64,000 nt of DNA from NCBI GenBank assembly GCA_008360955.1, contig LUCM01004946.1, forward strand, positions 1 to 64,000, read 5' to 3'. Positions 50,985-61,303 of this stretch are shown here, piece after piece. Under the pieces are notes generated by a model. That model saw nothing but the letters and a program-made list of their open reading frames with translations, searched no databases and was not told the DNA's origin. Both the position numbers and the translations under genes were made by a program. The DNA comes from Fasciolopsis buskii. Taxonomy: Eukaryota > Platyhelminthes > Trematoda > Plagiorchiida > Fasciolidae. The number at the start of each line of letters is the position of its first letter. The stretch's first letter is position 1.

Positions 50985-51866
50985 TTACAGTGTGGATTCT
51001 ATAGATATTGATTCTAGAGGGCATGGGACGAAAAGCGGATGGCGTCGAAATATGAGAGCGGCACTTTGAAAGATCGTTATGCAGAGGATGCGTAGGGTCG
51101 GAGAGAATTTTGTGAGCAGATTTCTCACATGTTGGTAAGTGATGTTCGCATAGATTGAAGTCAGCTCACTTAGTGGTATGAAAGACAAATGGTCAATAAT
51201 TGATATCCCTGGTGAACACTTTTGGAGTATTTTCTAAGTAAACCTGAAACAGTAACAGGAGCACAGTAAAGAAGAATTGGAAAAACGTTGGTAAGCAAAT
51301 CGAAAGATAGTGCTTAGTTTCAACTTGGGGTGCCAAAGCCTCCTGGTTTGAAATGACTACTGTCGGGGATTCTTTGCACAGGTGGAAATGTGAGGAGTGC
51401 AGTTCCGAATTTTATCAATAGTTATTACTAGATATCTCACAGAATCAACCCTGGTAAGAGTTTCGAGTTGACAAGAGATAACATACATTTGGAACGTTTA
51501 GACATGTTAAGATTTAAACCAGCTGGTGCAGATAAATCGTAAATAGAAGATAGGTTGTTGGAGAACCTTTGAAAATTATCGTTGTTCGGAACGGCTTGAG
51601 AGAAGGTAACATCAACAACATGCTTAAACAGATGACAATTGGGAGCTAGTTGATAAGTCGCTGATGTGAGTAGAGAAAAGAAACGGTGAAAGATTAGCAC
51701 TCTGTAGCACGCCTGAGTTGTTAATCAGCGGTTTTGAAGTTTTACCGTCCATTCGTGTGCACTGGGTTGGATTTGTAAATTAATCAGACAGCCATGTTAA
51801 TACGGACTTCGGACAACCAAATGTTTCCAGTTTGTGAACTAGAAAAGACCATGGGTTGCGGCTATT
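50985..51866 (-). mobile_element. CR1/jockey-like LINE reverse transcriptase crossing the right arm edge into the spacer
   Basis: The right-arm copy of the RT described at 45975-46365, on the minus strand. It reads SGVLQSANLSPFLF, the same decayed HVVDVT in place of YADD, and SKRSKC. Unlike the left copy it then continues past the arm edge at 51476 into the spacer. There the frames give a thumb-region motif FPILLYCAPV (51254-51286; family ILPILLYCSPV), SGLLRKYSKS (family GLLxKD), and a C-terminal basic stretch RRHPLFVPCPLES ending in a stop near 50985. Frames shift and stops occur, so it is not active. Continuity of one RT homology across 51475/51476 shows that arm and spacer were joined here before the duplication. 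Confidence 0.72.
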
Positions 51867-52339
51867 CATTCCTCACTCTCCGGTGGTAAGTGGCCTTCAT
51901 GTCCTCGGAAGTTCGAGTAACCTTTACCTCTGTCGATCTGTTTGTTGTATGACATCTTTAGCCAGGGAACTGTATACGTGAGACTGAAGTGTCGTCCTCG
52001 GAGGATGATGCTATCACAATCAAGGTCAGGCTAGAGTGTATGACCAGATATTGTCGTCAGCATCGCTAGTTGAGTGCTGAATATCTGCCCTGTATAGCCA
52101 TTTTTCCCATTTTTCATAGATGATATTGTGCAGCACGTTTTCCTGATCGGCTGGACGAAGGAGTTGAGCTCCTGTCATGAACAGACAATATGTCTAGGAT
52201 TACACTATACTACCGCTTTCCTAGGCGATAGTGTATATGCGAGTCAGAAATTTTTGTACCGCTTGACAGTTAAAGTATCCAGTTTCACTGTGCTTTGGAT
52301 CTCCAAATCACAACTCACTTATTTAAGGCTAGAAATAGT

Positions 52340-52760
52340 ATGTGCCGGCACTCACCCACTTTGGTGGTTCGCGAAAGATAGTCAATAGCTGTGAGTATCT
52401 CGACAGTGTTATTACTGCTGTTCGAGATGTTGGCGAGATCACTTCACGAACTGGGAAAGCTAGAGTAACTCTCGTCAGCCAGGAACACCTGTGGAGCCAT
52501 CGTGACATCCGGCCACCCCATGAGTGCACAACGCCCAACGTTCCACTTTACGGTTATGATGCCTGGCCTCCTCCGTTAGAACATGTCCGGTAACTATCGC
52601 CATTCAACCACCGAAGTATCAAAAGCCTTGCTCGAGTCGGTTAGTGCTGATCAATTTCGAGATGCAACGTCTTATTTTGGGGTGCAGGCTGCTGTCTCCA
52701 AAATGAGGTAACAACTCTACATCTCCTTTGGTAGGTCGGACACTCTATACTGCGGGAAAT
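52340..52760 (+). mobile_element. RTE-like LINE remnant, C-terminal end of reverse transcriptase (right arm)
   Basis: Mirror copy of 45081-45501, here on the plus strand and identical in sequence. It shows the same segments (CEYLDSV, EITSRTGKARV at 52435-52467, HLWSHRDI, GYDAWP, LSPFNHRS, EVTTLHLLW) and the same stops. Confidence 0.68.
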
Positions 52761-53328
52761 GGTGCAGTTAGCTTCGGCTGTTTTACTGGTTAGTGTTTCC
52801 ACCCTATTGGTTTGATCCGAAGAAATGAGGTTTGTTGGAGACGTTGAAAAGCACTGCTCAGAATCGAAAGAAATGAATCGTCCGTTAAAACCATGCCCCA
52901 TTGCAAACATCAAAAGCAAAGACTCACGAACTATTTACTGTTGAAGCAAAAAGTTGGTTTTCTTGTTGTTTTTGTCTTCTCTGTTGTATTTGTATTCGGC
53001 AGCAGCGTGTCACCATGTTTCTATTAAATATGATGCAAAATTTAGGTAGTATATCGATTGGATAGCTGGTTAAATAAAAACGAACAACGTGCAATGCATG
53101 GTTGTTCCCCCTCCAACTGAATAACAGTCTACGGTGATTGCGGACTTTCGGTAATGTAAATTAAACAAGATTTTCATATACTCTCTTTTAAAACTGTTTT
53201 AAACGGTTTTGCCTACACAAATCCATCTTTTTTTTCCTCTGAGGCCACTGGGGGCTAAATCAGCTTATCCAAAGAAGTAACATTTCCCGCACAGCTATAA
53301 CAGCTTGAATGAATCTTGCTGCTCAGTG

Positions 53329-53362
53329 TTATTATTATTATAATTATTATTATTACTATTAT
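53329..53362. repeat. (AAT)n microsatellite (right arm)
   Basis: Reverse complement of 44479-44512, with identical length and interruptions. Confidence 0.9.
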
Positions 53363-55240
53363 TTTTATTGCTATTGTTTTTGTTACTGCATTACTTCACT
53401 AAAGAGCACCCCGGAGGAAAAATTGATCAGACGGCACGGATAACTTTCCCGATTCTGACAAGTTTTTAGTGTTCACATTGTTCAGATATAAATACCTTTG
53501 AAAGCGTGAGTGGCCGAACGAAGGAACTTCTGCAAATAACGTGTAACAGATCGAAGCTTCCGAAAACAATTTCACAAGGAACAACGAGTACATTGTGGAC
53601 TGTTTCTTGAAAGTTAATTTGGCGGGTGCCCATTTCAATGAAACTTACCCCAGCGGCCTAAATTATTCTCTGGTTTCTGGCGTTGATATCCGTGCATCAG
53701 TATAAATGGTCCCATGTTTTGGACACCCGAATTGTGATTTACCAAAGAAAACAATGTGACTTAGTTTCAAACCAATAAACGTCTAGTTCTGGCAAACATT
53801 TCAGTACCACAACTTAGATAAGAACAAAAAGGAGGCCGAATAAATCTATTTTGATTGAATATGTGTAAATCAACGGCAATAATATGTCAAAAGATATGTC
53901 ATTTGGTTAGCTGCGTTTTTCGTCGGCGTTACACATTGCATCAAAATAGCTGGCATCACAACTCAAGTGGGCTACTCTCCAATTTTGTTAATTTACCCGA
54001 ACGGACTGTGATCAGACCATTTTTGCCTGACGAATGTAGTTCGATTTCTGGGGAAAAGTGTTGCTGGCCGACTGAGTCAGGCTACTCAGTGGACAGAACA
54101 AAACGGCTTCTCCTCATCCGCATTGTATCCATTAGCCTCTAATGTCTGTCAACGAAAATCAGCCAATAATACTGGCCCAGACAGGATCGTGAATGCTGCT
54201 CTAAATGTTTAATTTTTAATCCGTCCATGATGATTGAGAATTGGAAAGAAAAGCGTCATTTATTGCCAGAAAATCGCCTTTTGCTTCCGCCTTATTTACT
54301 CAGGTATTTTCAACTTAATTCCGATTGTCCAAACACTGCTATTTGTCTCATTTGGTCTCCATTGTATTACAAGCATAGTGATGTCAAAATACTTTGCAAT
54401 CGTTTTTTGAAATGGGAATCAGCTTGCAAAATTTAAAGTTTGCACCAATGTAGATTGTGCATCTTTCTATTCTTATAAAATGATTTTGATAGTTTTTTTA
54501 CCTTTCTATTATATTAGAAATGATGAACGTGAAAACTATGATGAAATGAGAAGAAATACTTTTTCCACTTTCACTTGACACGCATATCAATAAATTCTCA
54601 CGTGAAAAAGTCCAGGTAACACAATTTCGTATGCGTTCTGTTAATGTAACACAGGATTGCTTATGCTATTTGTCAGAAACGAACGACTGCAAATAAACAA
54701 TTTTGGGATTAAAGATAAATAAGCATACCGTTATATCCCAATGTTTAAGGTCAAATTAGGCGATTCAGTCACTGGGACGATTAGCTGATTGAAAAGGAGA
54801 GGTGGGTTGGTAAGATTTAGCCAGTAATAAATTCCGAACCAAAAGTTACATTTTTGGTTACTTCAAACTTTTGAGTGATCAGGGATGTTGCATAGCAACT
54901 GCGAAGTCATTTTCCTTCCGAAAAGCGGTTTCTACTGATTCGCTACCATGGATGTCTTCTCACAAACACAGTATTTCATCAGTTTGATGGTCCACGACAC
55001 CAATAACCTATATCTTAGATTACGTTTTAAGCAAAAATGCTTGCTGGTAATTTTACTCTCATGCCAGTCCATTCTTTTTATCTTTGGTAGAGCTTGCGGT
55101 AACGAACAGAGAAGACGATCAATCTGTTTCATTTTTGGCTTACTGATTAGGTAACTGAGTTAAACTTCACCACATGATGGTGAACAGGTGGAGTCATCGT
55201 CACCCTCACGCGTAGTTTCACCGTGGTTAGGCCACGGAAT

Positions 55241-56306
55241 TCGGTTTACCAAAGACGAATGATGACATCTCACAAAGCTTTCGAGAGCCGAAGCCTAACC
55301 CCTTTTCGTGTGCGTTGTGGAAGATGATAAATTGCTGCGAAGGCTGACTGAATGCCAACCGAGTGACCGGTTTCTGCAATGAAACTCACCATGGCTTCAC
55401 CACTTCTTTTCAGATACCAGCGTGAATGATGCTTCTGGGGCGTTTTGAGACCATCTTAGTAGTGAGATCCAGATATACATCATCACAGACGCATTTGAAT
55501 TGATAAGTGACCAAATGTAAATTCAGAATGGTGAGCTTGTCCTTGGTCTGGTACTAAATTACAGATGATATCCAGAACATCCTGCTAAGGCCCCTTCTTC
55601 CGGTGCCTTTGATCGTGACTTCTATTTTTATTTGGTCTCTGATTAAAATTTTCTTTTCCCAAAATGTCTGGATTTTTTGTCTGTCCGAGTTCTGATTGAT
55701 ATTCCTCTCTGGGTGCCTAGTAACCAGGGTCATTTCGATGTGCGAGATCGCCTTGGGTGTCTGATGACCAGATTCACCCAGTCCCTGTCTTAAAAGCAAC
55801 AAATTACATTATGACTTTGCCAAAAGAATACAAACTGTGAGCATCTCTCTACTGATACTTACACTTTTATTTGAAGGGAGTGGACAAAACGGCTTGTTAA
55901 TTAAACATTCTGAAAGGAAAAACAGTTTTATTTGCTAAGCTCTCCCGGTGAAATTAGTAGAAAGATCAACTTCATTGAGCTGATGTGCAATAAAAACCAA
56001 GTGGTTTTATCGGAGACAAGAATGTCATCAGCATACACGTAGAAGCGGTTGACATGGCTAATGATTTTGCGTAACGATTTTGCTCTATCTTTCCTAGAGA
56101 AATAATAGCAAGAATAGATCTTTAGTGAAAACCCGTGGCAATTTCATCTCTGTGTCGCAAATAAAGGCAGTAGAACAAGTTATCTCAAACTGTCTTTTAG
56201 GATACTTGATTTTTTCTTCTCCCGTCAACACAATTTCACGGATGAAGTTTACTGTTTCAGTTGAATGTGCATTGATCATTAGTGAACGTGCATCCAAGGA
56301 GATCAT
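55241..56306 (-). mobile_element. Decayed Penelope-like retroelement with RT and GIY-YIG-type endonuclease (right arm)
   Basis: Mirror copy of 41535-42600, here on the minus strand. No base differs. The disabling lesions (missing central RT block, stops between RT and endonuclease) are the same, so the element was already dead when the inverted repeat formed. Confidence 0.78.
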
Positions 56307-59300
56307 TTACGATGTTCTCAGTTTGGATTCCCGAAATCTTCGGTAAAATGGACTCCTTGGACAAATACGATTACAAATATTGCATGGTGTTTTGCAAATC
56401 TATATCTTACTGGCTGCAGATATACAAAAATCTTTCTTTCATGAATAATTGTCCAAATTGTTACCAGTTCTGATCTTTATAACTACATGTTCCTGGTCCA
56501 AAATTGGATTCCGATCATTTGCTCGCATTCACCTCAACAGTCATAAAAGAAGGTTATCGTAATTATGACACTGTGATCTTGAATTCCAATTTTTCCGTGT
56601 GAAATACATAAAAGGACTTAGATGGTAAGCCTATTCATGAAATATAGAAAAACACAAACATCCCTGGGATGTCATGTTTTAATACGGTTATGAAAAAGAG
56701 TATTTGATGGCTCAGACGACTGATCAGACGGTTTCCGGTTTGCCAAAATATGGTCAAGAACAGAAATGAAATAACCATTTTGCTTTTTTTGAATCTCACC
56801 TAGCATTCGCTCGTATAGGCGATGAGTTCAGAGAAATGTATAACATTAAATTCGATGGACGTTTTGCAACGATCACCAGAAACAGTTCGTACGCAGTTTA
56901 GAAAATAATTGCAATCGCAGTGTCTGCGGCTTGTTGTTTGTTGTATTACATAGAGAAATTAACTGAAGTGTATGCAAAATCAAATCATGTTGAGAATGAC
57001 CATGTGCCAGACCGTCATAATAAAAGAGCACTTTCCATTCTAAGCCTGCCATAAAATGATAACCTCTACAAAACTTGAACTAATTTGCGATTGAGTTCAA
57101 TTTCTTTCCAGCCAATAGTAGGGAAACTACCACATATTATGGGAAACCTCAAAATGAACTTGAAAAAGGTCGTCTAAAGAGTCAGAAGTTTTGATTTTTG
57201 ATTTAGTACTTTGTTTCATGCTAAATACAACTGGTAGGTAAAAGATCATTGGATTTGCTGTAAACGAAGGATACATAGTACCGTCTATCTAGGTAATGCA
57301 AAAACAATAAAATGAGGGAATATATAATTTGCTTAAATTTCACAGGACAAATAAACAATCAGCAGTGTAATTTATTGAACTCAGTAAGGATAACGGTCAA
57401 AAACCTTTAACTCTAAGGTGATGGAAGCATAGACTGTCTGTGTGATAGTTAGCATAATTTCCAACCGAAAAGAATATAAATAACATCGTTGTTGTGTTCA
57501 GCTTTCCGCAGCCAAGGACTAATGCCTTTTTATCAATAAGAGACCATAAAGGTCGTGAAGGATAAACGCAAACCTCAGTTGGTGATCATGCGCCAATAAC
57601 TGCACATGCAAGCATTGAGATCCCGAAATTTCGAACAATGAAATTTTACTAGCAAAATGCAAAGAAAACATCGTTATTAGATTTGATTGTAAAATCAGAC
57701 TCAGAGTAAATTTCGGCCTCGCTCATCATTAGTACGTCGAGCAATGGCAAACGGATGACGGCTTCCGATGATCGATTATTGATTAACCTCTAAGTAAGGA
57801 GATTGTATTCGGTATTGCGAACCTTGAAGCATATCACGAAAGAATGTCCCGTCCTTCAGTGGGCAAATGAATTCCCATTAGGTTAATTACATTAATCAGT
57901 CCTATGAGTAGAACCACATCAGACAGGGGTTATCGAGTATGCCGCAGAATTTTGTACTTCACGTCATGGCTGCCGATGACTGAGAAAGTTGCTGATCACA
58001 ATTTTCAGACGCCCGACTTCACGCAGTGTTATCTGATTGGCTTGCGGTGATCACCTTTTTGCTGTTGAACATTCTGCTTTTTCGATCTCGTTCAACAGAT
58101 CAACGGTCAGTGGGGAACAATGAAATGCAAACTGCATCTGTGCCCCTGTAGTATTTTCGTGACTTCCTTAGTCTCACTTGTTAAGGGGCTTCGGAAAAAC
58201 TCACGATGTTTTCTCTCTTGCGCATCAGCAAAGCAACTGAACAGGTAATTAAAACAGATAATACCCACTGCGGAATTGCAAAAATATGTACCGATTTGAA
58301 ACATAAGTTTGTTTTGCAAGCAAGCAGTGGTTTCAAAATACTCAGCGTGAAAGTCAGTCCAGAAAGGAAGAATAATTAGAAAAACATTGTTTCTGTTTTT
58401 GTCCGAAATTCTAAATAGTTTAGACGAAATTGTTGAGAAAAACAGTTGTTGCCAATTAACACTGCATGAATGTAATATTTTAGTTATGCTTTTGCATTAC
58501 CGAGGGTTTTGTTTCGAGATAATATTGTTCGTTCATTCGAAATTAACGAGATTAGATCCTATCGATCTGTTGGATCTTAGATTCACGTAATTTAACGTAT
58601 ATCGTTGTAACTATCGGCAGATGTTTTTACTCAGAAAATACAACCGAATGCTTAGCTTTCCGGCAAAACAGTAACATTTCACTATCCATTTGTATGAATC
58701 GCGATCGAGAAACAACTAAATCTGCATATTTTATCTCCTTCACTATTATTAGAGAGAAAGCCTTGAGTTGTTCATCATAATTTCACTTCAGAAACACCGT
58801 TAATGAATCTCGGGTCTTAAACCGTCTTTGTAGAAAAGCAATAATGCTTTCAAGTCTACGTCCAGTTGCCAGTCAATATTAAACCTAACCGGAAATTTCT
58901 CACAACCAAGAGAGATGAACCGTCCGTTGCTTTAAACTTTTAACCAATTTGGAGGTGCTATAATAACGCCAATTTAGGGACGGACCTAGAGTTTGAAGCT
59001 AAATGTCAGCTGTGAAAACTTAGGGCACATATACAGTCGCACAGTTAATACTGTTAAACGAACATGTACATGTCCTAAACAGATTCCGATAGAGGAATTT
59101 CTTTTGCGCGTTTCGAAGCAAACCTTGTCGTTTCCCAGGTGAATTCCGTTATTATAACCAAACAAACGCATTTTACTGACTACACTCATGAGTTTTAATC
59201 AGCCTGGAAGATACTGGGTTTTTCTTATATGCCCCTTCCGATCTTCAGTTTTAAATCCCGTGTGCTGAGGTAATAAACACTGTTTTTGCTAACAAGCTGA

Positions 59301-61184
59301 CTTCAGATTTTATCAGTATAAATTGCTAGAAAATTTTACCCTCCATGCAGCGCTTCGAGGAGGTATCAGATGGTGACAGCTAAGCTACTGCAATGATAAT
59401 TTTTGGATACAGTCCGAACATCATTTGGTTTGTATTCAATAAAAGTTATTAGTATTACTCATCAGTATTAATATGTGTGAAATAATCATGGGCACTACGT
59501 TACGTATGCTTACCCGTGAAGCAGCAACAGGTAAACTTAGTGAAATTCAACAATTTTTGGGATACATGTAATCAAATTAGAAACATTTCTGCATATTTTT
59601 TGTAAATTATTTGCTAGTCAAAAAGATATCCGTCGCCGAATGAACGTTAGAAATCCACGGACATGTGATGTGTTATGCTATTCAACGGGCCGACCGGAGA
59701 AACGTGATTCCAGAGCATAAAGTTATTTCTTTAAATCATCCATTTTCCATCCCAGTTATTTTCTTGTCCAATGCTAGAAAGCAACAGAAAACAGTTTCGT
59801 AATCAGCCACTGTAGTAGCTTACTTTCTGCCTAAATAAACCATGCACATTCTATTGCACGGGCAAATCAATTAAATCATACCGTTATTGTGTGATCAAAC
59901 AGTTGGAAAGTAACTGATTACGGGTTACAAGGAATACAATCGACTTTGAGAAGCGCAATTTTGGGCAGTGAGTACACGGGTTATAGGTCCAGGATACCCA
60001 ACTGATACCAAAGAAGAAGGAGTAGATTAAACCAATCATTCTAATCCGTAATTGTCAGACTGTTATCGTTTCAATTCTTGTTCATCCGATTGATTGCATA
60101 CAGATGTAATACGCCCAAATCTTCAAGGTAACTATCAGAATTTGTGTAACATTCGCGTAAGCAGACCCCTGAAAATTCAAAATAGTTGTAATAAACAATG
60201 ATGCATTTTGTAAAATTCATCTCCCAGTCTCGGCAAAATGTTAACCTTCAAACGACCAACATGGCGAGGACGTTTAAGGAATACCCCACAAAGTATCATT
60301 CTACAGCTAAATGTGTTTCAGTTGAACCACTTGGATTTTCATATACTCAGAGATTGCCGTTAGACCCATTCACTTTTTCATGTTTTGAGGCATTGGATTT
60401 CATCACGGTTTTGCAGTGGAAAGTGCGTTTGACCTTAATCTAACGTGGAGGAAAATCGAGAGTGTTTTAAATTTCTCCTACATGGGCGTTCACCACAAAA
60501 CGCGAAGTAAAATTGCCGAATGAATGTTGACCTGTCCGTAGAATCTATTCTCTAACCGTACAAACTTACCTACACAGTTTTTTCCTCAAACCTTGGAAGA
60601 TGTGACTTGCTCATTTTTGTTCACCTTAGCCTTTGAATCGGTATGGGGCAAACAGTTGATTCGTTAGGCCAGCGATCGTGTGAATTGTGGCATTCCTAAC
60701 AGAGAAAAAGTAAGGTGCAGCCTGCATGACCATCACGTCAGTCAATCGAGGGTAACTATGCAAACAGTTTTTTCCGCAATTGTCATTTCGGCAATCCAGA
60801 TAGAAAGTGCGTCTAAATTCCAATTGTTAAATCTATGAGAGTGAGATACGATTTGCACCATATTACCTTTCGCGCATTTTGAAAACTGTTGTTAGGAAAA
60901 TTTTCCTGACTCCGTTATTGATTCTCGAGGTAACTTATAAAAGCATTGTTATGAAAACTTGATTATCCCTAACGATGAATTAGCAACGACTTTGACTGCA
61001 AGCGCAAAATGTGAAAAGATCAATATCGTCCAAATAGAATACCCAAGCATTGACGCGGAATTCAAACAAATAAAAGTTTTATTGGCTGACTTTCTAAGGT
61101 GCATTGATTTAATCCTCCGAATCCGTTGATAATCGTTCTTTCTGATGGTGAAACTTTTGATAATCACATCCCAATATTTAACAG

Positions 61185-61303
61185 ATACATCGCAGTTCTC
61201 GGCCACAACTACTGCCCTTCGAATTTGTGTCACCTAAAACTCGGCCCATCGCCGATGTGCATAAACCGTAACAGTGAACTGGGCAAACAAGCATGCTGTT
61301 CAG
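61185..61303 (+). CDS. Weak candidate Cys-rich exon (right-arm copy)
   Basis: Mirror copy of 36538-36656, identical. A second Cys-containing plus-strand open frame (61566-61919, with WCATHVCYLTQC after a CAG) lies 260 bp downstream, but its phase does not match a direct splice from this exon. Both may be chance frames. Confidence 0.25.

Larger units (their letters stand above)
46366..51475. other. Single-copy spacer between the palindrome arms
   Basis: 5,110 bp with no partner in the window. Its right end belongs to the CR1-like LINE described at 50985-51866. Other pieces look retroelement-derived but weak: 47101-47211 (RTE/L1-like), 49260-49560 (a few residues reminiscent of the RT fingers region), and 50609-50760 on the minus strand (AP-endonuclease-like). 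The left part (46366-47080) is G+C-richer than the arms but not identified. No gene is supported. Confidence 0.9.
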
